A DNA stretch of 64,000 nt from JBCCEJ01 sp039030335 (GTDB taxonomy: Bacteria > Pseudomonadota > Gammaproteobacteria > HK1). Shown piece after piece: positions 1 to 9,153 of this stretch (position 1 is the stretch's first letter; each line of letters starts with the position of its first letter). The notes under the pieces were generated by a model. That model was given only the letters and a program-made list of their open reading frames with translations. It made no database searches and was not told the origin of the DNA. The translations under genes were made by a program, and so were the position numbers. The stretch is taken from NCBI GenBank assembly GCA_039030335.1, contig JBCCEJ010000010.1, positions 1 through 64,000 on the forward strand. The letters run 5' to 3'.

Positions 1-1
1 G

Positions 2-1027
2 GCGGCGCAGCGCGCCATCGTCCCAGTCCCGAGGCCGAGGCAGGCCGAACCCGTCCTCGGTCGTCGCATCGCCGAGCGGCGCATCGTGGATGCAGAGCTG
101 CAGCTCGCCGCGCTCATCAAGGACATCGCACTGGACGGCTGCAAGCGTTCGAACCGTTCCAAGAAAATGCGTATGGCGGCGTGGATGAGCATCGAATGGA
201 AACTCTTCGACGCGCTCGCCCGCGAAGTCATCTACGAAGGCGCGACGGAAGGGCAGGTAGAGGGCACCTACGATGCCAACATCAGCGCGGCGTTGAATCA
301 CGTGCGCTCCGACGCGTTCCGCTCGGCGCTGCACAATTTGATGGCGGACCAAGACTTCGTCGACCGGCTGCACGGCAAAGCGGGCAACACGGCGCTGGCG
401 GGCGCGGCGGTGCCAGACGCCCCGAGCGGCCCGTTGAACCTGGAGCTCCAGTACGGCAAGGGCGGCGGCAGCTTCGTGAAAGACGTCGAGACGCTGAAGA
501 CCGCCACCGTGACGATTCGCTCTACCAACGGCCACGGTACGGGTTTTGTCGTGGATCAGCGCGGATACGTGCTGACCAATGCCCACGTGGTCGGCAACGC
601 CAGCAACGTCGTCATCAAGATCGGTGAGAACGAACACGCCGGCGCGGTCTTGAGACGCGATCGGAAACGGGATGTGGCGCTGGTCCAGATCGCCGATCAG
701 GCAGGCGTCGCGACATTGAAGCTGGCCTCCTCGCGCACTTCCACAGGGGCGCCCGTCTACGTCATGGGCACACCGCTCGACGAAGCGCTCAGCCATACCG
801 TCACACGCGGCATCATCTCGGCGGTGCGCAAACTGAAAGATGACCAGATTTACTACCAGACCGACGCCGGCGTGAATCCAGGCAACTCCGGCGGCCCCGC
901 ATTCAACGAAAGCGGCGAGGTCGTCGGCATGGCCGTATCAGGCATCTTCACCCGCCAGGGCGGCACGACAAACATCAACTTCCTGATCCCGATCGATGAG
1001 GTGCTGGGCACCCTGCAGGTCTTCTGA
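2..1027 (+). CDS. Trypsin-like serine protease (HtrA/DegP-type fold), 5' end cut by window edge
   Basis: Chymotrypsin-fold serine protease. Counting from an internal GTG at 86, the triad is His167 (TNAHVVG), Asp196 (RKRDVAL) and Ser268 (NPGNSGGPAF), the HtrA arrangement. The protein stops just after the protease domain, so there is no PDZ domain and it differs from classical DegP/DegQ. The first ~120 visible residues are polar and probably helical and match nothing I recognise. The frame stays open from base 2 to the GTG at 86, so the true start probably lies outside the window. No signal peptide or membrane span is visible in what remains. It sits 8 bp before the AddB-like gene on the same strand, suggesting co-transcription. 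The protease assignment is secure; its substrate and location are unknown. Confidence 0.85.
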   Translation, partial: AAQRAIVPVPRPRQAEPVLGRRIAERRIVDAELQLAALIKDIALDGCKRSNRSKKMRMAAWMSIEWKLFDALAREVIYEGATEGQVEGTYDANISAALNHVRSDAFRSALHNLMADQDFVDRLHGKAGNTALAGAAVPDAPSGPLNLELQYGKGGGSFVKDVETLKTATVTIRSTNGHGTGFVVDQRGYVLTNAHVVGNASNVVIKIGENEHAGAVLRRDRKRDVALVQIADQAGVATLKLASSRTSTGAPVYVMGTPLDEALSHTVTRGIISAVRKLKDDQIYYQTDAGVNPGNSGGPAFNESGEVVGMAVSGIFTRQGGTTNINFLIPIDEVLGTLQVF

Positions 1028-1035
1028 GGGCAGGT

Positions 1036-3771
1036 TTGTCGGAGCGCACCCGCACCAAACGCGATGATGGCGCCGACATCATGAGTACGCACGAGCAGGC
1101 CGCGCCTGCACCGGCCGATGGCGAAGTCGAACTCGACGAGGCGCTGGCAATAGGCGCGCTGGTAGTCTGCGCGACGCCGGCGATCGCCGAGCATCTGCGT
1201 CAGTGTCACGCCCTGGCCCGGGCGAGCGCCGGGGAACGGGTTTGGCGCACACCGGACATCCTCACCTGGCAAGCGTGGCTGAGGCAGCAGTTCGAGCGGC
1301 TGCTGGACGACGGGCGCATCTCACAAACGCTGCTGAACAGCGCACAGGAGCAGCTGTTGTGGCGCGAAGTGATCGCGACTTCTGCCGAAGGAGAGCTGCT
1401 TCTACGGGTCGATGGGGCGGCCCGCAGCGCCGCGCGGGCGTTCCGCCTTGCGAGCCGCTATCGGCTCGACGCCAGAACCCATCACGGAACCGCTGAGACC
1501 GAGCTGTTTCGCCGCTGGCAAGAGCGTTTCGAAAGACGACTGACAGCGGAGAACTACTGCGCTGCGGCGACTCTGGAGAGCCTGCTGGCCGACGCCTTCC
1601 TCGAAGCGCGCGACGACGTGGCCGTACCGACGCGCGCACCGCTGGTGCTCAGCGGATTCACCGAATGCCCACCAGCTCAGCTACGACTGCTGGCCGCGCT
1701 CAAGGCTCACGGCGCTCAGGTGCTCGAGTTGAGGCACGCGCACGATCGGCCTGTCGACGTCCGGTGTCTGGCCGCTCGGGAGACGCTCGAGGAAGTCGAT
1801 CTTGCGGTGCAATTCGCGGTACTTCATGCGAACGCCGAATCATCCGCCGCAACGTCCCCGCGCCAGGTCGTGATCGCGGCGGCGAATCCCGAGAACTTCC
1901 GGCGGCCGCTCGAGCGGGCATTGACGCAGGCGGTGACGGCCGGGCGGTTGACCGACTTTCAGTTCGAACCGCCTGCGTCGCTCGCGAGCGACCCCGCGAT
2001 CTGCGATGCGCTCTTGTGGTTGGAACTGGCCGCAACCCGGGTATCGGCAGCGTCGGTGCGCCAGATCTTGAGCTCGCCGTCTCTGGCGCCTGCGGATGAG
2101 AGTTTCGCAGCTCGCGGGGCATATCTGGTCGCCGTGGGTAACTCGCGCCGGCGACGCTTCAACCTGCCGGAAATCTGCGCACTCTTGGGCGGGGGCGATC
2201 CGACGCCCGCCGGAAGTCGCGTCGCTCAGCTCCAGGAGCTGATGATCAAGCGACGGGACATGCCGGCCAGCGCGACGTTGCAGACGTGGTCTCGCCTGTT
2301 CGCGAGCTGGCTCAAGGTGACTGGATGGCCAACGCGGAGCGAGGCTGCGCCGCAGTTACGTGAACGGCTGCGCGACGTGCTGGGCGCGCTCGCAAAACTG
2401 AGCGCGGTGCACCCACCTTGTAAGGCGAGAACGGCGCTCGAACAGCTGCGCGAGCTGGCTGCGTCCACGCCCCTGGAAGTCGCCCGGCACACACCGGTGC
2501 GCGTCGTCAGCGCGGACGACGCCGCGTTCATGCGCGTCGACGCGCTTTGGGTTCTGGGCATGACGGACGAGGCGTGGCCGGCACCGGCGAGCGCGCATCC
2601 GATGCTGCCCTACCCGGAGCAACGCCGAGCGCGCCTGGAAACGGCCACACCGGCGCTGGCCATAGGGCGGGCTGAAACCCTGACAGCGCGGCTCCGGCAA
2701 GCCGCCGCTCACGTGATTTTTTCCTTCCCGCGGGTAGACGAAGACCGCACGCTGCGCGTGACGCCGCTGCTCGACGACCTGGTCGTGTCCACGGCGCCGG
2801 AAGGCGCACGGCCGGCACGCGGGGATACGCTGTCCGCAACCGTTAACCGGGCGCCGCTCGAAGCGGTCGAGGACTGGCGCGGGCCACCATTGGATACGAC
2901 ACGGCCGGTAGGTGGCGGAACGCGGCTGCTGGCCGACCAGTCGGACTGTCCGTTCCTCGCCTTCGCGACGCATCGTCTGCATATCCGTACGCCCGAGCCA
3001 GGCGACGTCGGCATCGAACGCCGCGACGCCGGCACCCTGCTGCACGCAGCGCTGGAGAACGCCTGGCGCGAGCTGCACAGCTCAGCTGCGCTCAACGCCA
3101 TGACGGCGAATGCAAGAACGGCCCTCGCCCGACAGGCCAGTCTGCAGGCCGTGCGCAGCCTTGCGAAGCGCATGCCCGCGCTCGACGCGACGCCGCAGGC
3201 AGCGCTCGAGACCGAGCGCATTACCACACTGGTCGACGCCTGGCTCGAACATGAGCAAGACCGCGACGAGCCGTTTGAAGTCACGGCGCAGGAAGCGGCC
3301 GAGGATGTGATGGTAGGCCCGCTTACGCTTCGCACGCGCACCGACCGCGTCGACCGCCTCGCCAGCGGAGAACTGGTGATCATCGACTACAAGACCGGGC
3401 GGGTCGGACTCGGCGGATGGGATCACGAGCGCCTGCGCGAACCGCAGGTCCCGCTGTATGCAACCCACGCCGAAGGGCCGGTGGCCGGGGCGCTGGTAGC
3501 GCAGGTGCGCGCCGGTGACATGCGTTTTCTGGGCCGTGTGAACCGGGCCGGTATCGTCCCCGGATTACGCGGCAAGGCCGCGTCCGCAGACGGCTGGGCA
3601 GAGCGCCTCGAGAGGTGGCGCGAGAGCCTTGCCCAGCTGGCGCAGGAAGCTGCCGACGGCGTCGCTACGGTCACGCCCGCGGCGGGCGCGACGAGTTGTC
3701 AGGCCTGCGACCTGAGAGCCGCTTGCCGACGCCGGTACGACGGCGTGACTGACGATCCGAACGATGTCTGA
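1036..3771 (+). CDS. AddB-like PD-(D/E)XK nuclease, probable DNA double-strand-break repair protein
   Basis: Probable partner of the downstream UvrD-type helicase in an AddAB/RecBCD-like complex. The C-terminal third carries a RecB-family PD-(D/E)XK nuclease: a His in DAGTLLHAALE, then IIDYKTG with Asp784 and Lys786. Four cysteines follow the AddB iron-sulfur pattern: Cys638 before the nuclease core, then Cys888-X2-Cys891-X5-Cys897 at the C terminus. The N-terminal ~600 residues resemble a degenerate helicase half and show no clean Walker A. The start is uncertain: TTG at 1036 has a GAGGG five bases upstream, while an in-frame ATG at 1081 has no good ribosome site. The 3' end overlaps the helicase gene by 8 bp (ATGTCTGA), which implies coupled translation. 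This two-gene pair is known as a probable DNA repair unit in beta- and gammaproteobacteria. Confidence 0.85.
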   Translation: MSERTRTKRDDGADIMSTHEQAAPAPADGEVELDEALAIGALVVCATPAIAEHLRQCHALARASAGERVWRTPDILTWQAWLRQQFERLLDDGRISQTLLNSAQEQLLWREVIATSAEGELLLRVDGAARSAARAFRLASRYRLDARTHHGTAETELFRRWQERFERRLTAENYCAAATLESLLADAFLEARDDVAVPTRAPLVLSGFTECPPAQLRLLAALKAHGAQVLELRHAHDRPVDVRCLAARETLEEVDLAVQFAVLHANAESSAATSPRQVVIAAANPENFRRPLERALTQAVTAGRLTDFQFEPPASLASDPAICDALLWLELAATRVSAASVRQILSSPSLAPADESFAARGAYLVAVGNSRRRRFNLPEICALLGGGDPTPAGSRVAQLQELMIKRRDMPASATLQTWSRLFASWLKVTGWPTRSEAAPQLRERLRDVLGALAKLSAVHPPCKARTALEQLRELAASTPLEVARHTPVRVVSADDAAFMRVDALWVLGMTDEAWPAPASAHPMLPYPEQRRARLETATPALAIGRAETLTARLRQAAAHVIFSFPRVDEDRTLRVTPLLDDLVVSTAPEGARPARGDTLSATVNRAPLEAVEDWRGPPLDTTRPVGGGTRLLADQSDCPFLAFATHRLHIRTPEPGDVGIERRDAGTLLHAALENAWRELHSSAALNAMTANARTALARQASLQAVRSLAKRMPALDATPQAALETERITTLVDAWLEHEQDRDEPFEVTAQEAAEDVMVGPLTLRTRTDRVDRLASGELVIIDYKTGRVGLGGWDHERLREPQVPLYATHAEGPVAGALVAQVRAGDMRFLGRVNRAGIVPGLRGKAASADGWAERLERWRESLAQLAQEAADGVATVTPAAGATSCQACDLRAACRRRYDGVTDDPNDV

Positions 3772-6700
3772 GACGCTGCCTCCCGACCATGCGGTCAGGC
3801 TGGAGGGGGTGGATGGCCGGCGTTCCTACATCGTGCAGGCACCCGCGGGGTCGGGGAAGACCGAGCTGCTCGTGCAACGCTTCCTTCGGCTGCTGGGCGA
3901 AGTCCATCAGCCCGAAGCCATCGTCGCGATTACTTTCACCCGCAAAGCGGCGAGCGAAATGCGCAACCGCATCGTCGATGCGATGACGCTCGCGGAGACC
4001 TCACCCCGGCCAGCGCAAGGGCACCGGGCGCGCACCTGGGATCTCGCGAGCCGGGCGCTGCACGCAGACCGCGAGCGAAACTGGAGGCTCCGTCGGGCCC
4101 CCAGGCGGCTGCGGGTTCAGACCATCGACAGCCTCTGCAGCGACCTGGTGAGGCAGCTGCCGCTGTTGTCGCGTATGGGGGCGGATGCAGAGGTCGTCGA
4201 CGACGCCGAGCGCTTTTATCGGACAGCCGCGGAGCAGGCTCTCGATCTGAACGCCGAGGACACCGGCGATCTGGCTGCCACCGTGCTGATGCACGTCGAC
4301 GGCAACCTGCGACGGGCCATCGATCTGATGGCCGACCTGCTGGCGCGGCGCGACCAGTGGCTACCGTACCTCGGCGCCAGCACCGACCCGCCGATGCAAC
4401 GGCTCGAACAGTCGATGGCACTGCTGGTCGGCAACGAGGCGCGGGTCGCCAGGGCCGAGTTGGACGATGACCTCATCGCCGAGTTATTCGTCACCGCGCA
4501 GCGTGCGATCGCCAATCTCGCCAGCGCGGGCAGGACGACCGGGTCGATGGAAGCGACGGCGGCTATGCGAGCACCGCAGTGCGACAGCCCCGCGATGTGG
4601 GGTGCACTCGGCCAGCTGTTCCTGACCAAAGACGGCGCGCCGCGCAAAAGCGCAAACAAAAACGTCGGCGTGCCCACCGTCAAGAGCGTGCCGGAAGGTG
4701 AACGCGAAGCTGCCGAGCAGCTGAAGAAAGATTTCACGAGCCTGCTCGACGTATTGAGCGACAACGCCGTCGCCGCGCAAGCGCTGCTGCGGCTACGCGA
4801 ATTGCCCGATCCACACTACGCCGAAGACGAGCGCAATACGCTGAGCGCCCTGCTCAAGCTCCTGCCACGGGCGCTGGCGCACCTGCACGTCGAATTCGGC
4901 GAGGCTGGGGTGACCGACTTTGCAGAAATACAGCTGCGTGCCATCGCGGGCCTCGGCCACCCGGATGCGCCGAGTGACCTGGCGCTCGCACTCGACCATC
5001 GCATCGAACATCTGCTGGTAGACGAGTTTCAGGACACCTCGAATCCGCAGGTGGAACTACTCTCTCGCCTGACTGCCGGCTGGCAACCTGACGACGGCCG
5101 CACGCTGTTTATCGTCGGCGACCCGATGCAGTCGATCTACCGTTTCAGAAAAGCCGAAGTCGGCAATTTTCTGCGTGTGCGCAGCTTCGGCATACATCCG
5201 GTCCCATTGCAGCCGCTGGAACTCACAGCAAACTTTCGCTCGCAGGCAGATATTGTCGAGTGGGTGAATGCAACTTTCGAGCGGCTACTGCCGGCGCGCG
5301 ACGATGCCACGCTCGGACGCATCAGCTACGCCCCGTCGGTTGCCGTCAACCCGGCGCAGGCGGGGGTCGCGGTGACCGTGCACGCCCTGGCAGCCGACAA
5401 CGCCAATGCGCAGGCCGAAGTCGAAGTCGCGGCGATCGTAGAAACGCTGGAGGCGGCTCGGGCGGGCGGGCTGAAAGCCGACGATACCGACCCGCCCACG
5501 ATCGCGATTCTGGTGCGTGCCCGCAGCCACCTGCTGCGAATTTTGCCGGCCCTGCGCCGGGCTGACATCGCGTTTCAAGCCGTTGAGCTCGACAAGCTGA
5601 ATGAGCGTCAGATCGTGCTCGACCTGCACGCGCTGACGCGTTTGCTCGTAACGCCAGATGACAAGACCGCATGGCTGGCCGCATTGCGCGCACCCTGGTG
5701 CGGCTTGCAGCTGCCGGATCTGCACGCATTGTTCGGCGACGATTCGCGTGACTGGCTCGCGTTGATGTATGCAGAGGCGCCTGCCGCTGGACTCAGCACA
5801 GACGGGCTGGCGCGTTTGCACCAATGGCAGACGGCGTTGCGCCCGGCGCTCGACCAATGGCGCAGACGCAGCCTCGCGACCATCGTCGAGTCCTTGTGGA
5901 CTACGCTCGGAGGCCCGGACCTCGCGCAACCCGAGGAACTGGTGGATGCGAGGACGTATCTCGATCTGTTACGCGCCGAAGAACTCGGCGCCACGGTTAC
6001 CGATCTGCAGCGTTTCGCGCAAAGGCTCGACCGGCAGTTCGCCTCATCGTCGTCGCAGGCCGGGTCGCCCGTGCAGGTCATGACGATGCACAAGGCGAAA
6101 GGCCTCGAGTTCGACATCGTGCTGTTACCGGGTCTCGGGCGGCGCCCCTCGAATGCCGACCGGCAGCTGCTCGCCTGGCAGGAGCGTGCCGCGCACGACG
6201 TCGACGGCCAGCTCGTGGAAACTTCGCTGGTCATGGCGCCGATCAGCAACCACCAGGCCGATTCCGGCCTGTATGGGCTGATTCGCACGGCCGAAAGCGC
6301 ACTCGACCTGGAGGAGCAGCGGCGTCTGCTCTACGTTGCCGCAACCCGCGCGCGCCAGCGTCTTCACCTGTTTGGCACCGTTGGCTGGGACACCGAGTCA
6401 GCGATTCCGAAAGCACCTCCCAAGAACTCGCTGCTCCACCTGCTCTGGCCAGTGATCGAGCCGGCCTACGCGAACATCAAACCATGCGACACACCGCAGG
6501 CGGCGGACGCCGCCACCGAGCCGCCGCTGCTGCTACGCAGGCAACGCGACTCGACGGAAGATCTCGCGTCGCCGGCCAGCGACGCCGCGCCAACCGACGG
6601 CGCCGACGCGGGGGACGCCAGGGACATCGCGGTGCCGCGCCGGGGGAACGGTAACGACGAAACGGTCGACCTGGAATTCGACTGGGCCGGGGAAACCGCC

Positions 6701-7213
6701 CGCCACACCGGAACGCTGGTGCACCGCTGGTTGGAACGCATCGTCGAAGACGGTCTCGACAACTGGGCACTCGGCGACATTGACGACATCGCAGCGAGCT
6801 TCAGCGCCGCGCTCCGCAACCTCGGCGTGCTGCCAGACGCGCTGGAAGAAGCATCCGAACGGGTCGCCGCGGCGCTCAAGAACGCGCTGACCGATGCCCG
6901 GGGCCGCTGGCTGCTTCAGCCGCATGCCGAAAGCCACGCGGAACTCGCGTTGACCGCGTCGGCGCGCGGTATGACCAGCGGCTATGTCGTCGACCGCACC
7001 TTCGTGGATGCGGACGGGACGCGTTGGATCGTCGACTACAAGACCGGTGTGCACGAAGGCGGCGACGTCAGTGCTTTTCTCGACAACGAACAGGAACGCT
7101 ATCGCGCGCAGCTGGAAGGTTACGCGCGCCTGCTGGCGACATTCGAGCAGCGCCCGACGCGCCTCGCGCTTTATTTTCCGGTGCTGGGCGCCTTCCGTGA
7201 CTGGGCTTTCTAG
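3764..7213 (+). CDS. AddA/RecB-like UvrD-family helicase-nuclease
   Basis: Superfamily 1A helicase with a C-terminal nuclease, the motor of the AddAB-like pair. Walker A is APAGSGKT at residues 26-33. Walker B with the UvrD signature DEFQDT starts at Asp420. Motif IV/V elements follow (LTANFRSQ; VMTMHKAKGLEFD; LLYVAATRAR). A second PD-(D/E)XK nuclease lies near the end, with Asp1091 and Lys1093 in IVDYKTG. At 1149 residues it is normal for AddA/RecB. There is a linker rich in Ala/Asp near residues 905-970. Translation starts inside the end of the previous gene. Its TAG and the TAG of the convergent methyltransferase gene share the four bases CTAG (7210-7213). Confidence 0.92.
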   Translation: MSETLPPDHAVRLEGVDGRRSYIVQAPAGSGKTELLVQRFLRLLGEVHQPEAIVAITFTRKAASEMRNRIVDAMTLAETSPRPAQGHRARTWDLASRALHADRERNWRLRRAPRRLRVQTIDSLCSDLVRQLPLLSRMGADAEVVDDAERFYRTAAEQALDLNAEDTGDLAATVLMHVDGNLRRAIDLMADLLARRDQWLPYLGASTDPPMQRLEQSMALLVGNEARVARAELDDDLIAELFVTAQRAIANLASAGRTTGSMEATAAMRAPQCDSPAMWGALGQLFLTKDGAPRKSANKNVGVPTVKSVPEGEREAAEQLKKDFTSLLDVLSDNAVAAQALLRLRELPDPHYAEDERNTLSALLKLLPRALAHLHVEFGEAGVTDFAEIQLRAIAGLGHPDAPSDLALALDHRIEHLLVDEFQDTSNPQVELLSRLTAGWQPDDGRTLFIVGDPMQSIYRFRKAEVGNFLRVRSFGIHPVPLQPLELTANFRSQADIVEWVNATFERLLPARDDATLGRISYAPSVAVNPAQAGVAVTVHALAADNANAQAEVEVAAIVETLEAARAGGLKADDTDPPTIAILVRARSHLLRILPALRRADIAFQAVELDKLNERQIVLDLHALTRLLVTPDDKTAWLAALRAPWCGLQLPDLHALFGDDSRDWLALMYAEAPAAGLSTDGLARLHQWQTALRPALDQWRRRSLATIVESLWTTLGGPDLAQPEELVDARTYLDLLRAEELGATVTDLQRFAQRLDRQFASSSSQAGSPVQVMTMHKAKGLEFDIVLLPGLGRRPSNADRQLLAWQERAAHDVDGQLVETSLVMAPISNHQADSGLYGLIRTAESALDLEEQRRLLYVAATRARQRLHLFGTVGWDTESAIPKAPPKNSLLHLLWPVIEPAYANIKPCDTPQAADAATEPPLLLRRQRDSTEDLASPASDAAPTDGADAGDARDIAVPRRGNGNDETVDLEFDWAGETARHTGTLVHRWLERIVEDGLDNWALGDIDDIAASFSAALRNLGVLPDALEEASERVAAALKNALTDARGRWLLQPHAESHAELALTASARGMTSGYVVDRTFVDADGTRWIVDYKTGVHEGGDVSAFLDNEQERYRAQLEGYARLLATFEQRPTRLALYFPVLGAFRDWAF

Positions 7214-8259
7214 CCCGCGCTCCGCTCGCGCGCCAGCTGGGCGCCTGCCACCATTGCACTGAGTTTCTCGCGCGCGACCGACGCGGAAAGCGGCACCAGT
7301 CCGCAATCCGGAGCGGCCTGGATCTGTTCCGGCGGCAGATGCTCAGCTGCGGCCAACAGCTTGGCCGCTACTGACTCGGGCGATTCGACGACGTCAGTGC
7401 CGTTGTCGATACAACCGAACAGCACGGTCTTCGACGGACATTCGCGCAGCGCCTTGGGATCGAGCTTCGAGGCCTCGAACTCCAGCGCCAGCTGCTCGAC
7501 TCTGGACGCTTCGAGCGAACGCAAAATTTCCGGATAGGTGTCGACGATCGGTCGCGGAACGCCCGGCATCGGATAGCTGTAACAGATATGCGCGCAGGTC
7601 TTGGCGTTGAGACCAGCCGCCGCGCGGTCGAGTGCTTCGACCCCCCAGTCGGCGACTTTTTCGGGATAACGGCTGAAAACCGGTTCATCGAACTGGATGA
7701 CAGCCGGCCCGAGCAAATCGAGATCACGGGCTTCCGCATTGATCGCATCGGCGATCGCAAACGCCAGTGCGCGCTCGTCGCCGTAGTACACATCGAGCGT
7801 TGAATCGACCACCGTCATGGGCCCGGGCAGCGTTACCTTGAGAGGCCGTTCGGTCACCGACAGCGCAAACGCGAGGTCGTCCCGAAGGATCGACTGTGTG
7901 CGCTCAACCGGGCCGACGCACCGCCCGACGTTGGCCTTACGGCGCCCGTTCCTGATCCACTTCTCGCCGAGCGTGTCGTAGTCGAAACCAGCGAGTCGCA
8001 TCGTTACGTAGGTCATGTACGAGCGCCGCCGCTGCTCGCCGTCCGACACGATGTCGAGACCGGCCTTTTCCTGATCGAAGATGGCGAGGCGCACCGCATC
8101 GTCTTGAGCCTGACGCAGGGTGGCGCCATCCAGATGCCAGGCGGCGCCCTTGCCATGATGATCGTTCTCGCCAGCATTCATGGCGCTCTGCGCCTGCAGC
8201 CAGACGGGCTTCGGGAGGCTGCCAACGCCGGTGGTCAAGAACTGTTTGGCTGCGGACAT
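7210..8259 (-). CDS. Cobalamin-independent methionine synthase family protein (MetE C-terminal domain only)
   Basis: Single-domain relative of MetE, which moves a methyl group to a thiol such as homocysteine. The zinc-binding set of MetE is visible: His and Cys in AHICYS, Glu in LALEFEAS and Cys in PDCGLVPL. At about 349 residues it lacks the N-terminal half of true MetE, as do archaeal and stand-alone MetE-C proteins whose methyl donor is often not methyltetrahydrofolate. I chose the ATG at 8259 because it has an AAAGGAG ten bases upstream and starts directly before the conserved TTGVGSLPKP. A longer frame to 8337 has no such support. It stands alone on this strand and is divergent from kefF. 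The fold is clear; the substrate is inferred. Confidence 0.85.
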   Translation of the reverse strand: MSAAKQFLTTGVGSLPKPVWLQAQSAMNAGENDHHGKGAAWHLDGATLRQAQDDAVRLAIFDQEKAGLDIVSDGEQRRRSYMTYVTMRLAGFDYDTLGEKWIRNGRRKANVGRCVGPVERTQSILRDDLAFALSVTERPLKVTLPGPMTVVDSTLDVYYGDERALAFAIADAINAEARDLDLLGPAVIQFDEPVFSRYPEKVADWGVEALDRAAAGLNAKTCAHICYSYPMPGVPRPIVDTYPEILRSLEASRVEQLALEFEASKLDPKALRECPSKTVLFGCIDNGTDVVESPESVAAKLLAAAEHLPPEQIQAAPDCGLVPLSASVAREKLSAMVAGAQLARERSAG

Positions 8260-8542
8260 ACCCGATCGACTCCTTTGCGTGTGGTGCGGCTGCAGCGCAT
8301 CTGGTGCGTAAGGTTGCACAGCCGCCTGTGCCGCCATGCAAGCCCGTCATCAGCGAAGCCGGCTCGAAAATGCCGGCTCGTTGGTGGCTGAAACCGTGCG
8401 GCACGCGCTTTCCCAGCCACGTGCCCGTGCGCGGCGAGCGATGTTAGCGCAAAAATGACGGAATACCCCGCGCGCTACCGCCACACTGTAACCGCGCACG
8501 TTCGCCCCCATGTTGAGGCGCGTTGACTGCTGGAGCGCTCTG

Positions 8543-9151
8543 ATGGCCCGCTTGATCGTCTACTACGCCCATCCCGGGCACAAACACTCGCACGTGAATC
8601 GGCATATGGCTGAAGCGGCGCGGGAGGTCGCGGGCATCACGTTCGTCGACCTCTACCGCGACTACCCGCGCTTCGATATCGACGTCAATATCGAGCAGCG
8701 GCGCCTTGTCGACCACGACGTCGTGCTGTTCCAGTTTCCAGTGTTCTGGTATTCGACGCCGTCCATCATCAAGGAGTGGCAGGACCTGGTGCTCGAACAC
8801 GGCTTCGCGTACGGGTCTGGGGGCGACCGGTTGACGGGCAAGCACATGATGCTCGCGTTAACTGGCGCCGGACCGGAAGACGCCTATACCGATCAGGGCT
8901 ATCAACACTACCGGCTGCGCACTTTTCTGACACCGCTAGAACAGACAGCGAGGCTATGCAAAATGCGCTTCCCGGCACCCTACGTGCTCTACGGCTCGCT
9001 GCGCGCTCCAACCGATGGCGAGGTCGCACCACATGTCGCGGGCTACGTCGGACTGCTGGAAGCCATTCGCGACGACCGCTACGACTTCGCCGCGGCCGAG
9101 ACCATGGACGTGGTGCGCTACGACACTTTGCCGATCGAGGTGGAGGTCTGA
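8543..9151 (+). CDS. kefF: Flavodoxin-like quinone reductase, KefF/KefG-type ancillary subunit
   Basis: NAD(P)H:quinone oxidoreductase of the flavodoxin-like fold (MARLIVYYAHPGHKHS at the N terminus; QFPVFWYSTPSIIKEW; GKHMMLALTGAGPEDAY). In E. coli KefF/KefG sits on the cytosolic face of KefC/KefB, is needed for full transport activity and reduces electrophilic quinones. Here the antiporter gene starts only 2 bp after the stop, matching the kefF-kefC order. The ATG at 8543 is preferred over the one at 8510 because GGAG lies 7 bases before it and homologues begin at this point. Length is about 202 residues. Whether glutathione adducts gate the system, as in enterobacteria, cannot be read from the sequence. 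Confidence 0.85.
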   Translation: MARLIVYYAHPGHKHSHVNRHMAEAAREVAGITFVDLYRDYPRFDIDVNIEQRRLVDHDVVLFQFPVFWYSTPSIIKEWQDLVLEHGFAYGSGGDRLTGKHMMLALTGAGPEDAYTDQGYQHYRLRTFLTPLEQTARLCKMRFPAPYVLYGSLRAPTDGEVAPHVAGYVGLLEAIRDDRYDFAAAETMDVVRYDTLPIEVEV

Positions 9152-9153
9152 CC

